Virus record (IMG/VR): IMGVR_UViG_3300034374_007216
Coordinates: 18,799 to 82,798 of that record
Direction: 5' to 3' (one strand)
DNA: 64,000 nucleotides
Origin: a virus
This document shows positions 32,022 to 40,998 of the stretch, in pieces. Below the pieces are notes generated by a model. It did no database searches. It saw only the letters and a program-made list of their open reading frames with translations, and was not told where the DNA came from. Each line of letters begins with the position of its first letter. The stretch's first letter is position 1. Position numbers and translations under genes: made by a program.

Positions 32022-32536
32022 ATATTTTCGTACTTGATACCAACCCAATCATTGCGGCTGAAATGCACTGCGACAAGCATGTGCCTAAGATGTGTGTTGA
32101 AGCGGCACAAATGATGGCATCAGCCCTACGCCGCCACGGTGCGACTGATGAGCAGATGCCACTCACCAAAGCAGGTAAAGCATACAAAGGTGGGTACAAA
32201 CATCACCCATGTACAGTATGGGCGGGAGATTCATGGGCAAACCTCGATTGGCTTGCTTCTCACGCTATTGCTTTGTGCGTTGAGTTTGAGTTCCGCTTCG
32301 GAAAAGAACACGCTTGCCTACAACCTATTGTCAAAATGGATGCACTCAACAGAAAAATGTACGAATCTATTCCATACAAAGAACTTACACCATTCGCACA
32401 GGCAATGCCCGACGAGTATCGTGATGAAGATGCGGTCAAGGCATACCGAGCATACTACCATTCCAAGCAGTTCGCCAAGTGGGAGAAGGGTACACCTGCT
32501 CCTTCGTGGTGGCGAGGCGTGGAGGTGACAGCGTGA
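32018..32536 (+). CDS. Pyrimidine-dimer DNA glycosylase family protein
   Basis: 172 residues from ATG 32018 (ATGA overlap). The conserved pattern of the Pyr_excise family (PF03013) is visible: INxF..P near the start (MNIFVLDTNPI), DKHVPKMCVEAAQMM, YKHHPCTVWAGDSWANLDWLASH and EFEFRFGKEH. The family is named after T4 endonuclease V-like activity on UV-damaged DNA. Many phage members are uncharacterised, so repair of light damage is likely but not certain. Confidence 0.8.
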   Translation: MNIFVLDTNPIIAAEMHCDKHVPKMCVEAAQMMASALRRHGATDEQMPLTKAGKAYKGGYKHHPCTVWAGDSWANLDWLASHAIALCVEFEFRFGKEHACLQPIVKMDALNRKMYESIPYKELTPFAQAMPDEYRDEDAVKAYRAYYHSKQFAKWEKGTPAPSWWRGVEVTA

Positions 32537-32694
32537 GTTGTGAAAACAAATGGCTTACTACAGGGTGGCACATCTCTTACGGGTGGACTCCAATAGCAAG
32601 GAGGCAAAAGTGGCATTGGTATTGCGAGTGCTGTGGTGAGGAAAGGTATTCTTCAACTACACCACGAAAGCGAGGCGTGGAGGTGACGGCATGA
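32533..32694 (+). CDS. Small zinc-binding-type protein
   Basis: 53 residues from GTG 32533 (GTGA overlap). Trp-rich with CECC near the middle. Ends RGVEVTA like its two neighbours, because GGCGTGGAGGTGAC carries the next ribosome site. Confidence 0.6.
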   Translation: MSCENKWLTTGWHISYGWTPIARRQKWHWYCECCGEERYSSTTPRKRGVEVTA

Positions 32695-32900
32695 GTGAAT
32701 ATAGAAAACAGTTAGAAGAAAGAGATGGAGTTAGCCGAGTGTTTTGTTTGAAGTGTAATACTTTGTATCAAGACCCTAATGGTTATCCGATAGGTTTCAC
32801 TGTGAGATATTGTTGCTCTCAAGAAACTGAAACAAACCAAGAGCGTATAGATTTCCTCGTGACTTATCCTCATAGGCAAGGCGTGGAGGTGACAGTATGA
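32691..32900 (+). CDS. Small zinc-binding-type protein
   Basis: 69 residues from ATG 32691 (ATGA overlap). CLKC near residue 19 and CC about 20 residues later suggest a zinc site. Ends QGVEVTV through the embedded ribosome site. Confidence 0.6.
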   Translation: MSEYRKQLEERDGVSRVFCLKCNTLYQDPNGYPIGFTVRYCCSQETETNQERIDFLVTYPHRQGVEVTV

Positions 32901-33055
32901 GTGAAAAATGTAGTAGTAAAGGATGTAATGAACCAGCATACAGACAATGCAAAAATTGTGAAGTAATACGATGTGAAGACTGTGAATCAATTTTCCCAAA
33001 CGGGATTGATTATTTCACAAGTCTTTGTCGTGAATGCGAGGAGGTGAAGGCGTGA
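32897..33055 (+). CDS. Small Cys-rich protein
   Basis: 52 residues from ATG 32897 (ATGA overlap) with nine Cys: CSSKGC, CKNC, CEDC and CREC. Probably two zinc sites in a treble-clef or B-box-like arrangement. Ends EEVKA with the GTG start of the methylase overlapping. Confidence 0.6.
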   Translation: MSEKCSSKGCNEPAYRQCKNCEVIRCEDCESIFPNGIDYFTSLCRECEEVKA

Positions 33056-33702
33056 GAGTTCTTGTAGCATGTGAATGTAGTGGAAGAGTGCGTGAGGCTT
33101 TTCGGAAGTTGGGGCATGATGCTTGGTCTTGCGACATACAACCTGCCGACGATGATTCACCGTATCATTACCAAACTGATGTATTCGATGTTATTAACAA
33201 AGGGTGGGATTTGATGATTGCACACCCTCCATGTACATACCTTACCGTAACGGGTAATTCATGGTTCTATCATCCAGATGACAAACACTTACCTTTGGAA
33301 GAGCGACGACCTCATCCACGGTTTCCGAATCGCAGACAACACCGTGAAGAAGCGGTGGAGTTCTTCATGGCGTTGTACAATGCCGACATACCAAAGATTG
33401 CTATTGAGAATCCTGTTGGTATCATGAGTACGAGGTTTAGAAAACCCGACCAAATATTTCAGCCGTATCAATTCGGCGACCCTTACGAGAAAAAGACATG
33501 CCTTTGGTTGAAGGGGCTTGACAAACTTGAAGATACAAATGTTGTCGAACCCGAACCAAGAGTTGTTTTCAAGAGTGGTAAGTCAATGCCAGCATGGTAT
33601 GTGGAGGCGGCGAAACTACCACCGAAAGAAAGAGAGAAAGCAAGGAGTGTTACATTCCAAGGGTTTGCCGATGCAATGGCTGAACAATGGGGAGATGAAT
33701 AA
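33052..33702 (+). CDS. Dcm-like DNA methylase
   Basis: 216 residues from GTG 33052 (GTGA overlap). It matches a phage methylase family related to C5-cytosine methyltransferases: VLVACECSGRVREAF (SAM-binding motif I), AHPPCTYLTVTG (PC catalytic motif), AIENPVGIMST (ENV-like motif), QPYQFGDPYEKKTCLWLKG. It lacks the large target-recognition region of classical enzymes. Probably modifies viral or host DNA. A second, classical C5-methyltransferase is at 48361. Confidence 0.8.
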   Translation: MRVLVACECSGRVREAFRKLGHDAWSCDIQPADDDSPYHYQTDVFDVINKGWDLMIAHPPCTYLTVTGNSWFYHPDDKHLPLEERRPHPRFPNRRQHREEAVEFFMALYNADIPKIAIENPVGIMSTRFRKPDQIFQPYQFGDPYEKKTCLWLKGLDKLEDTNVVEPEPRVVFKSGKSMPAWYVEAAKLPPKEREKARSVTFQGFADAMAEQWGDE

Positions 33703-34044
33703 ATGTGGATAGCAATAACAGAAGGATGGCTAAGTATAGTAGGACATAGGGATAAACCCGAACACCTCTTAGTAAGGGCGAGGAATCCCGAAGCAATAAG
33801 AAGAACATTTGGTAAGGAACGGATGTATTACATTGGTGATGCAGACTATCCTTATCGAGCAGATATACCAAGAGGTGAGGTTGCCGAGTTTCTCACTCGC
33901 AGACTGACACACATGAAGTATGACAACTTCAAGAACACAGTTGATGATTGGGAATATAGGGATGTATTACATTCAGTATGGAACAGAATGTACAGATACG
34001 GAGAACAATACAGAAGAGATGGATTAGGAGTTGAAGAAGAATGA
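33703..34044 (+). CDS. Conserved phage-type protein
   Basis: 113 residues starting right after the methylase stop. The pattern SIVGHRDKPEHLLVRAR, then DYPYRADIPR, MKYDNFKNTV and VWNRMYRYG matches a short protein common in phages of bacteria, of unknown function. Ends VEEE. Confidence 0.75.
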   Translation: MWIAITEGWLSIVGHRDKPEHLLVRARNPEAIRRTFGKERMYYIGDADYPYRADIPRGEVAEFLTRRLTHMKYDNFKNTVDDWEYRDVLHSVWNRMYRYGEQYRRDGLGVEEE

Positions 34045-34343
34045 AGGAACATGACTTTGCTACGAAGATAATTGATGGTTTGGTTGAGAAATTGGAACGA
34101 TTACAAAAGTTGGAGGCGGCGGTTGTTGGTTCGTGGATGGAGTCTTGTGACCAAGGCTCACCGTGGCACAAACTGTTGAGATACCCTTGTGTTGATTTAG
34201 GATATTTGGAACTGCGTGATGTTGAAGTCACTCGTGAGGCGTTTGACGGTAGCACTTTCTCATACACTACTCGTGAGTTTCACTTGAAAGAAGAGTACGA
34301 AGAAATGGCGAAAGCGTGGATTGCACGAGGTGAAGAAGAATGA
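34041..34343 (+). CDS. Hypothetical early protein
   Basis: 100 residues from ATG 34041 (ATGA overlap). Helical N terminus with two Leu-rich turns, then beta/alpha. No family recognised. Ends GEEE, overlapping the phosphatase start. Confidence 0.65.
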   Translation: MKEHDFATKIIDGLVEKLERLQKLEAAVVGSWMESCDQGSPWHKLLRYPCVDLGYLELRDVEVTREAFDGSTFSYTTREFHLKEEYEEMAKAWIARGEEE

Positions 34344-34774
34344 ACACACCAATTAAGGTAGGTGGTGGCACACTCACGATGTGCGACATCCATGACTTCC
34401 GTGATACACTACGCAAAGAACATACGGTGGTAACTCTATGTCGCTACCCTCCGAATTGGAGTAGTAGTGATAAGAATGAGCGACATCACTATTACTTTAG
34501 AGCACACAACAGCGACCCTGCGATTTGGTGTCATGCTGTTAATTTAGTCATGGACTTACTCAAAGAGGGTAAAGATGTTCTCTTGCATTGTGTTCATGGT
34601 CGTGACCGAACAGGTGGGGTTGCGTATGTCGTGCTACGACTACATGACTACGACCACGACACAGCATACAGAACAATGGTTGAGGCTCGCCCTTCACAAG
34701 AGATGGAGTGGGCGACCAAGTTAGTGTACGGGCAACCATTGTACAGACAAATAATTGATGAGTATTTAAACTAA
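34340..34774 (+). CDS. Dual-specificity phosphatase-like protein
   Basis: 144 residues, almost the minimal length for the fold. The signature HCVHGRDRTG (Cys84, Arg90) is the canonical HCX5R(S/T)G of dual-specificity phosphatases. A possible general acid lies upstream in the acidic and His-rich stretch. It likely removes phosphate from protein or RNA. It is the last gene of its operon and its TAA stop lies in promoter block 8. The phosphatase at 20057 has a different signature and zinc ribbons, so the two are not recent copies. Confidence 0.8.
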   Translation: MNTPIKVGGGTLTMCDIHDFRDTLRKEHTVVTLCRYPPNWSSSDKNERHHYYFRAHNSDPAIWCHAVNLVMDLLKEGKDVLLHCVHGRDRTGGVAYVVLRLHDYDHDTAYRTMVEARPSQEMEWATKLVYGQPLYRQIIDEYLN

Positions 34775-34785
34775 CTAAGAAAAAA
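34760..34785 (+). promoter_or_regulatory. Virus promoter block 8
   Basis: GAGTATTTAAAC then TAACTAAGAAAAAA, followed by GGAGATGA. The TATA centre is 32.5 bp before ATG 34799. The previous gene ends within it. Confidence 0.85.
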
Positions 34786-34798
34786 GGAGATGAATAAT

Positions 34799-35794
34799 AT
34801 GGCACACAATATAGCACAAACAGAAAATGGAAGATATATGACCGCATGGACAGGCAATACGCCGTGGCATGGGTTGGGAACACAAGCACAAGGTTTGATG
34901 ACCGCAACGGAAGCATTGACACTTGCCCATCTTGATTGGGAAGTTGAGAAGCGACCACTATGGAACAAGCGAGAAGATGGGTTGCTTGAGGTTATACCCG
35001 ACACATTTGGCGTATTTAGAAAGGACAATGGCGTGTCACTAACAAGAGGAAAAGCAGTAGGTAAGGTATGGAAACCATTTCAAAATATTGAATCAATGGA
35101 TTTTCTCGATGAACTTACACAGACTCAAGAGGCGAAGATTGAGGTAACGGGTGCTCTCGGTAACGGTGAGCAGGTATGGGTACTTGCTAAACTACCCGAT
35201 TCAATTATCATCAATGGTATGGATGTAGTGGACCAATATATTCTCGTGGTGAACAATCACGACGGTAGTGGTTCTCTCAAGATTTTCCTTACACCTATTC
35301 GTGTCGTTTGTAACAATACACTTACAATGGCTCTTAGAGGCAGAAACAACGGCTACAACATTCGACACACAGGCAAACTACACGACAGGGTTGCGGCGGC
35401 ACGAGAGGCACTTAACATGGTCAATAAGGACTTCATGGATTGGGGTGAATTGGCAGGGCAACTTGTTACCTTTGAAATGACCGAAGATGACATGGACTCA
35501 TACTTCATTGATACACTCGGTTTGACTTTCAACAAAGAAGGCGACTTGACAACCCGTTCCAGCAATATTCTTTTATCAGTAAAAGAAACTCTTGCTCGGC
35601 CAACAAACAAACTCGCCGGCATGGAAGGTACGGCGTGGGCGGCATACAATGCCGTAACCGAAGCGATTGACCACGACTTCACTAAACTACAGAACGGTGA
35701 AGTGAGTCATAAGCGAATGGAGTCAGCATTGTTTGGTACATACGCACGAACAAAACAGAAGGCATTCATGAAAGCGTTGGAGATGACAGTTTGA
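34799..35794 (+). CDS. DUF932 (phage/plasmid-like) protein
   Basis: 331 residues from ATG 34799. Features of the DUF932/TIGR03299 family: TPWHGLGTQ near the N terminus, FGVFRKDNG, VWKPFQNIE, ILVVNNHDGSGSLKIFLTPIRVVCNNTL, and AAAREALNM. Found in many phages and plasmids, with no established role; some link to DNA metabolism is assumed. First gene after promoter block 8, so probably well expressed. Confidence 0.85.
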   Translation: MAHNIAQTENGRYMTAWTGNTPWHGLGTQAQGLMTATEALTLAHLDWEVEKRPLWNKREDGLLEVIPDTFGVFRKDNGVSLTRGKAVGKVWKPFQNIESMDFLDELTQTQEAKIEVTGALGNGEQVWVLAKLPDSIIINGMDVVDQYILVVNNHDGSGSLKIFLTPIRVVCNNTLTMALRGRNNGYNIRHTGKLHDRVAAAREALNMVNKDFMDWGELAGQLVTFEMTEDDMDSYFIDTLGLTFNKEGDLTTRSSNILLSVKETLARPTNKLAGMEGTAWAAYNAVTEAIDHDFTKLQNGEVSHKRMESALFGTYARTKQKAFMKALEMTV

Positions 35795-36114
35795 AATTAC
35801 ATGGAATAGGAACTGATACATGGTACAAAAGAGAACCTGTAGTGTGTGCTGATGGATATAAAATATCCATTCAAGCATCTTCCACTCATTACTCATCACC
35901 AAGAAGTACAGCAAAAAAATACAAGGCTTGTGAATTAGGTTATCCAAGTGAAGCAGACGAACTAATCAATAGTTATGCAGAAAGCGAAGATTATACCTCC
36001 ACTATATATCCTTATGTTCCCGCCAAAGTGATTCAAGCATTGCTTGAGAAACATGGTGGTGTTGTTAGTGGTGAATGTCCATTGTTAGATTTGACGGAGA
36101 GTGAAGAAGAGTGA
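35791..36114 (+). CDS. Hypothetical early protein
   Basis: 107 residues from TTG 35791 (TTGA overlap). Mixed composition, few motifs. Ends ESEEE with a GTGA overlap to the next gene. No family recognised. Confidence 0.6.
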   Translation: MKLHGIGTDTWYKREPVVCADGYKISIQASSTHYSSPRSTAKKYKACELGYPSEADELINSYAESEDYTSTIYPYVPAKVIQALLEKHGGVVSGECPLLDLTESEEE

Positions 36115-36368
36115 AAGATGAAACAATCACAATCATAGATGTTGATGATGAGTTCATCAATGATACAATCATTTTAGATAACGAAGAAAGAAGATTTATT
36201 TCTATGACAAAGGCTGAGGGCATTGCTTGTCCACACTGTAAAGAGCGTGATGAAAGAAACCTTCTGTATCAAATGGACAACGGTGAATACTTTTACATAG
36301 GGTATTGTTGTGGGAAGTTTAGCATCTGCGAGGTAAATGGTGAGGACAATGGATTGGCAACCGAGTAA
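36111..36368 (+). CDS. Small zinc-binding-type protein
   Basis: 85 residues from GTG 36111 (GTGA overlap). CPHC and, 24 residues later, CC then C suggest a zinc ribbon. The N-terminal half is acidic. It overlaps the next gene by 20 bp. Confidence 0.6.
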   Translation: MKDETITIIDVDDEFINDTIILDNEERRFISMTKAEGIACPHCKERDERNLLYQMDNGEYFYIGYCCGKFSICEVNGEDNGLATE

Positions 36369-37068
36369 AGAACTTATACAATGGGGAAACGAACATTTTG
36401 GAATGTTAGCAAAGGATTCAGTTTGGTCGCCCGAAGATTCGGGCGTACAGTATCGAAAAATGGATGACAACAAGTTTGCTCTCATCTTCATGCTCAATCA
36501 TCCTTTGGCTCAAGAACATCATGAAAAATTCAGTTTGCTGATGGAGGCTTGCGGGTACGAAGTTGAGAAACCCGATGGGCTACAAATGGTAACACCTCCA
36601 CTCAATCCAATTCAACAAGCAGAAATGCAACATGAAATGAGGCAAAAGATTGCTGAAACATGGGCGTGTGAGTGTGGTTTTCCTCTCGCTAACTGCGACC
36701 TTGAACAAAGAGTTGATGAGTATGTTGAAACTATTGATGCTGATGTTGGCGACGGTCAAACAACTCCCGTTGATATTTGGCGTTGCATTATTCAGTGTAG
36801 TGCGTGTGGTACGGATTTGTCTATTGACCCCGACGACTATCATCTTTTAGCAGGTGATTCATTGTTCATGTCTTGGACATCAAGCACCCATCACTACACT
36901 GCTCTAACAAGAGCACAGTTGAAGGACTTCGCTGATGCGGGTTTATTCACCGATGGCTACAGTGCCAACATTACAGTTCTTGGTGAAAAGGTAGGAGATG
37001 AGAAAGTACCTTCATGGTTATGGGGTATTTCAGTAATATCAAAAGAACTGAATGATGAAGAAGAGTAA
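36349..37068 (+). CDS. Hypothetical protein with zinc ribbon
   Basis: 239 residues from ATG 36349 with GGTGAGGAC before it. Alpha/beta N-terminal half. The middle has CECG, C, and CSACG, probably a zinc ribbon split by an acidic insert. No family recognised. Ends NDEEE. Confidence 0.7.
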   Translation: MDWQPSKELIQWGNEHFGMLAKDSVWSPEDSGVQYRKMDDNKFALIFMLNHPLAQEHHEKFSLLMEACGYEVEKPDGLQMVTPPLNPIQQAEMQHEMRQKIAETWACECGFPLANCDLEQRVDEYVETIDADVGDGQTTPVDIWRCIIQCSACGTDLSIDPDDYHLLAGDSLFMSWTSSTHHYTALTRAQLKDFADAGLFTDGYSANITVLGEKVGDEKVPSWLWGISVISKELNDEEE

Positions 37069-37069
37069 C

Positions 37070-38281
37070 ATGAAACTCTCAAAAGCGTGTGATTTAATCA
37101 CACTTATGCCAAAGATTTCCGCTTCGGATGTAACGAAAGAAGAGTGCATCGAACTATGGGAATTTTTAAACACCGATAAAAGATTATCAATGACTCAACA
37201 CATGTTGAAAATCAAGTTAGCCGATGAGTGTGGTGTATTTGTTGATAACCTCATCGAAGCGATGGATGATAAACCATTGTGTGAAGTTCTATCATGGGAA
37301 GCAGGTGATACAGGCAACGATGAGATAGAACTTATACACATCATGAACATCATGCGTAACGCTCATGCTCATGAAAGACATTGGATATTGGATTTATGTT
37401 TCAATCTATCAGCACCCCAATGTGAATTTGTTTGGAGATGGGCGTTAAATTACAGATGGAATTCTATACGCAACATCATGGTGAAGTGGCTTGACAAAGA
37501 AAGCAAACTGAATGAAACATACGACTTCGATACGAAACTTTCAGTCATTTACGACGGTTTAGATGTAGGTATGATAGATGAGGACTACGAGAAACTTGAG
37601 GCGTGGGCATCGAATGATGTACCAGAAAAGTATTGGTTTGTTACTGATTGCTCGACATTGATGTTTGTTAAGAATGGCATAGTTCGATGGCGAAACGGAA
37701 AAATAAATACTGAGTATTCTATTGTTACCAGCAAAGATAATTCATCGGCATGGGTGTGGGAGAATCCAAAACAAACAGGGCTTTGGTGCAGTGAGGACAC
37801 AGGACTATCTTTTGCTACATACAAAGAGCCATTAGATACATCGTGGATTCAATCAAGAATGTTATTAGAATCGTATGCGAAAGGCGGATTTTTAATTCAT
37901 CATAAAAATAAATACTACTTACTTACAAGTGGAACAAACACATTATACGCACAGGTTATGACTGTACAGAATTTGGATAAAGGAGGATATGAATTTGTTA
38001 TCGGTTTTGTTGATGGTAGCGAGGTTGTTGATACGACGACACTCGTGATGGAACTATTACCATTTGAACTTGAGAGTGCTCTCAAAAGGAGGAAGGTCTA
38101 TCCGAACATTAGACACGCATTCCATCCCATAGAAGATTGTTTAGTGGTGAAATTAAACTTTACATGGACAGTTGAAAAGGGGTGGCACATTGTTTTCGAT
38201 AGTGTTGAAGATTCATACGGTATTGATAACATAGATGACATAGCGTATTTCTATTCGATAGTTGGTGATGATTATGAGTAA
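37070..38281 (+). CDS. Large hypothetical protein
   Basis: 403 residues from ATG 37070, directly after the previous stop; the frame extends to 37052. N-terminal helical half, C-terminal beta-rich half with many Trp. No motif for an enzyme recognised. In the same operon as the DUF932 gene. Confidence 0.7.
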   Translation: MKLSKACDLITLMPKISASDVTKEECIELWEFLNTDKRLSMTQHMLKIKLADECGVFVDNLIEAMDDKPLCEVLSWEAGDTGNDEIELIHIMNIMRNAHAHERHWILDLCFNLSAPQCEFVWRWALNYRWNSIRNIMVKWLDKESKLNETYDFDTKLSVIYDGLDVGMIDEDYEKLEAWASNDVPEKYWFVTDCSTLMFVKNGIVRWRNGKINTEYSIVTSKDNSSAWVWENPKQTGLWCSEDTGLSFATYKEPLDTSWIQSRMLLESYAKGGFLIHHKNKYYLLTSGTNTLYAQVMTVQNLDKGGYEFVIGFVDGSEVVDTTTLVMELLPFELESALKRRKVYPNIRHAFHPIEDCLVVKLNFTWTVEKGWHIVFDSVEDSYGIDNIDDIAYFYSIVGDDYE

Positions 38282-38684
38282 TGTAGCATACATAGGATTG
38301 GGTTTAATTCTTAATAAAATTAGATACCATACTGTAGTTGCTATTCGCAAAGGTGGGTATGGGTACAAGGCGAGATGTTACATTAAGCGTATGAAGTGCA
38401 GTGATGAACAATTGAAGTGTATGGAAATATGGGCTAACATGCATGGCTTGACGCTAATGGAAACCACCAAAATAGAAAACAAAGAAAATTTGGTTAAGTG
38501 GTTAGATGTGCTTGAGCCTTACATACATCTTTTAGACTCGGATATAAGAAAAGGCTATCTTAGAGTGAAGTGGATGTGTGAGAATCCCATGCCACGCATA
38601 CCCAAAAACATGCATAGGTATTGGAATCAATTCTATGATTGGGTAAGAGCATGGGATGCATACAACGAGGAAATTGATGATTAG
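38274..38684 (+). CDS. Hypothetical basic protein
   Basis: 136 residues from ATG 38274 (ribosome site GGTGATG), overlapping the previous gene by 8 bp. It is basic, with YGYKARCYIKRMKCSDEQLKCMEIW and VKWLDVLEPYI; the layout is faintly like LAGLIDADG-type homing endonucleases, but the LAGLIDADG motif itself is not seen. Its TAG stop is inside promoter block 9. Confidence 0.6.
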   Translation: MSNVAYIGLGLILNKIRYHTVVAIRKGGYGYKARCYIKRMKCSDEQLKCMEIWANMHGLTLMETTKIENKENLVKWLDVLEPYIHLLDSDIRKGYLRVKWMCENPMPRIPKNMHRYWNQFYDWVRAWDAYNEEIDD

Positions 38685-38707
38685 TATTTAAACTAACTAA
38701 GAAAAAA
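38681..38707 (+). promoter_or_regulatory. Virus promoter block 9
   Basis: TTAGTATTTAAAC then TAACTAAGAAAAAA. The TATA centre is 33.5 bp before ATG 38722. It opens the replication-gene operon, showing that replication genes share the signal of the small early genes. Confidence 0.85.
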
Positions 38708-38721
38708 GGGGTTGAGAAAAA

Positions 38722-39651
38722 ATGACTTGGAATGAATTGATACGACCACAAACGCCACAAGAAATTGTTGGCAACGATGAGTTTGTCCTTGACGCTCAAG
38801 AGTGGGAGAGAACGGGGCAATACCCATCTGCTCTCCTATTTATTGGTGAATCGGGAACAGGTAAATCAAGTGCGGCCCATGTCATTGTACGCTCCCTGCT
38901 TGGAAAGTATCACAACGATATGAATGTCCTTTGGACAAACGCAAGCGACGATAGAGGTATTGCTTACATTCGTGAGGAATTGAAGGACTTTGTTCGTTTG
39001 CGAGGTATCGGTGTAAAGCGAAAACCTGTAGTATTGGATGAGGCTGATGGGCTTACTCCTACGGCACAAGACGCTTTGCGTGGTATTATGGAACAATATT
39101 CCGAGAGTATTGTCTTCATACTAACGGCTAACTATGGCGATAAAATTAGACCTGCTATCAAAAGCAGATGTACAACATACATTTTCAATCGCTTGTCGCC
39201 GGAGCAGGGGGCTTCTCACCTTCACAGACTTACAGAATCATGCGGTGCTCCTGTTGATTGGACTCCGTATTATGGCGATGTTGTAAAGTATCACGATGGC
39301 GACCTCCGAGCCGCCATCAATACACTTGAACGCATTCCTAAAACAGCAGACGCTATTCAAAGATTCGTCATTGAGGATAATGACGATTGGTGGGATTACA
39401 TACCAGAAAACAAGTGGAATGAACTTCGTAAGCAAATGCTTACATTATTAAATTCAACGGGCGATAGGTTGGCCTTCATGAACAACTTCCATCGTAGCAC
39501 GAGGAAACACTTTGACACAGATGCAGATACTACATTTGCTGTCATGTCGGTGTATGGTGATATGATGAGGTATGTGTATGAGTGGGGTGGCAGTGACATC
39601 TCATTCGTGGAAGTGCTTGTAGCACGATTGAAAAAGGAAATTGGTGAATGA
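38722..39651 (+). CDS. rfcS: Clamp-loader (RFC) small subunit
   Basis: 309 residues, a little shorter than cellular RFC small subunits (about 320-330). AAA+ ATPase motifs: Walker A GESGTGKS (42-49), Walker B VVLDEAD (Asp106, Glu107), sensor/arginine-finger region IKSRCTTYIF with the SRC motif typical of clamp loaders. It loads the sliding clamp onto primed DNA. No large subunit is seen in the window, so the virus may use the host one or a homo-oligomer. It heads the operon with the RecA-like protein. Confidence 0.9.
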   Translation: MTWNELIRPQTPQEIVGNDEFVLDAQEWERTGQYPSALLFIGESGTGKSSAAHVIVRSLLGKYHNDMNVLWTNASDDRGIAYIREELKDFVRLRGIGVKRKPVVLDEADGLTPTAQDALRGIMEQYSESIVFILTANYGDKIRPAIKSRCTTYIFNRLSPEQGASHLHRLTESCGAPVDWTPYYGDVVKYHDGDLRAAINTLERIPKTADAIQRFVIEDNDDWWDYIPENKWNELRKQMLTLLNSTGDRLAFMNNFHRSTRKHFDTDADTTFAVMSVYGDMMRYVYEWGGSDISFVEVLVARLKKEIGE

Positions 39652-39652
39652 A

Positions 39653-40987
39653 ATGACTAATTGGGAAACAGAAGATGAATATGGAGATATAGAAGAGGTT
39701 GAGGCTCAAGGCTTTGGTGCATCCGAAGCACCTGCTGAGAAATCAATCCTTCCGAATGAGGTAATGAGTCGTATTTCGGCTTATGCTGAACGAACAGGAA
39801 AAAGTGTAGTTGAGGCTACACAGGAGTTTTATGCTGACATTGAGAAGCATTACGGTTGTACCGAGCCGAGCCAAGAAGATGAAGAACTGCTTATTGATTG
39901 GGCAGAACAATTCTTTGTTGAAACACGAAAAAGAAGTGGTGGTGCAAGTAGCAAACTACAGACCTTTGTAGGTTGCTTCGTTGGTATGGCTGACAAAAAG
40001 GCTGACCGACTAAAGAACATTGTGGCGGCGAACCTTAAGTTGTTTAAGGAAAACCCGAATGAAGCAATCTCATCCGGCAGACTCGGTGCGTTTGAGAAAG
40101 GCGACAACGGCAAATGGACTCTCGTAACCAAAGAGGGTACAAAGGAATTAGATACACCTACAAGTGAAACACCACAATACTCTATCAAAGTGGGAAGTGA
40201 TTTAGTTTGTTTGACAACATACAACAACGACCCTTCCCCTTATGTGAAAATGGGGAGATACTTTTACTTCTTAGGTGATGAAGAAGAAAACTTTGTGAAG
40301 AATGGTTCGATACGCTTGTGGCGTATTGACATGACAGGTAAAAATGTCTATCTCAAAGTTGATGTTGGGCGACCTTGTAAAATTCAAGTAACTCCACCAA
40401 GAGATAATGCAGGTGAGGCATTCCAAGATGTACTCGGTACATACGATGATGTTGATATTACTTACACAGATGAGTTCGTTTCGGACAACCTACGACCATT
40501 ACTACACCCATCTCGATTTTGGACTAATCCGGAATTTCATGACTTGTTCGTTTCTATTGATGAACTTGAAGAAGCATACGAAGAAAGAAAGTTGTTTGCT
40601 AACATTGAGGGAGAGCGTAAATCATACGGTCCTCTCGTCATTACAAAAGGTACAATCAATCGCTTGAACACTGAACCTCGTGATAGCGACTATGATGATG
40701 AGGGTCATAACTACAACATGACACTCAACAGCAACATTACAGGCGACATTGACTGTTGGATTCCGGGTGCAGTTGGTAAATGTAGCGAACCGTTCCGAGC
40801 ACATTGGGGTGAAGATTCATACCTGTACGCTGAGAAATCCACCGTCTTCGTATTCGGCAGAATCGGTATGAAGACAAAGGATGGTCTTACATCACCCAAA
40901 CTCACAGTGTTTGGCATCTATGCCGACCCACGACGCTCACGAGAGCGTATCACAGGCGGCGATACAGGAGTAGGTCAATTCGATTAG
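39653..40987 (+). CDS. Possible ssDNA-binding protein
   Basis: 444 residues from ATG 39653. Acidic N terminus, helical residues 30-130, and beta-rich sections (VGSDLVCLTTYNNDPS, NMTLNSNITGDIDCW, STVFVFGRIGMKTKDG) that could be OB folds. A C-terminal tail ends GVGQFD, short and acidic-aromatic as in many SSBs. Location between clamp loader and RecA-like ATPase supports an RPA/SSB role. No diagnostic motif proves it. Confidence 0.5.
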   Translation: MTNWETEDEYGDIEEVEAQGFGASEAPAEKSILPNEVMSRISAYAERTGKSVVEATQEFYADIEKHYGCTEPSQEDEELLIDWAEQFFVETRKRSGGASSKLQTFVGCFVGMADKKADRLKNIVAANLKLFKENPNEAISSGRLGAFEKGDNGKWTLVTKEGTKELDTPTSETPQYSIKVGSDLVCLTTYNNDPSPYVKMGRYFYFLGDEEENFVKNGSIRLWRIDMTGKNVYLKVDVGRPCKIQVTPPRDNAGEAFQDVLGTYDDVDITYTDEFVSDNLRPLLHPSRFWTNPEFHDLFVSIDELEEAYEERKLFANIEGERKSYGPLVITKGTINRLNTEPRDSDYDDEGHNYNMTLNSNITGDIDCWIPGAVGKCSEPFRAHWGEDSYLYAEKSTVFVFGRIGMKTKDGLTSPKLTVFGIYADPRRSRERITGGDTGVGQFD

Positions 40988-40998
40988 GAGTAATAAAT

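Noticed and set aside
38274-38684. LAGLIDADG homing endonuclease
   Set aside because: Basic composition and layout are vaguely similar but no LAGLIDADG motif or catalytic acids could be pointed to.
39850-40227. Minus-strand ORF of 125 codons inside the possible ssDNA-binding gene
   Set aside because: Antisense shadow in a plus-strand operon with good ribosome sites; Ser/Leu-rich.
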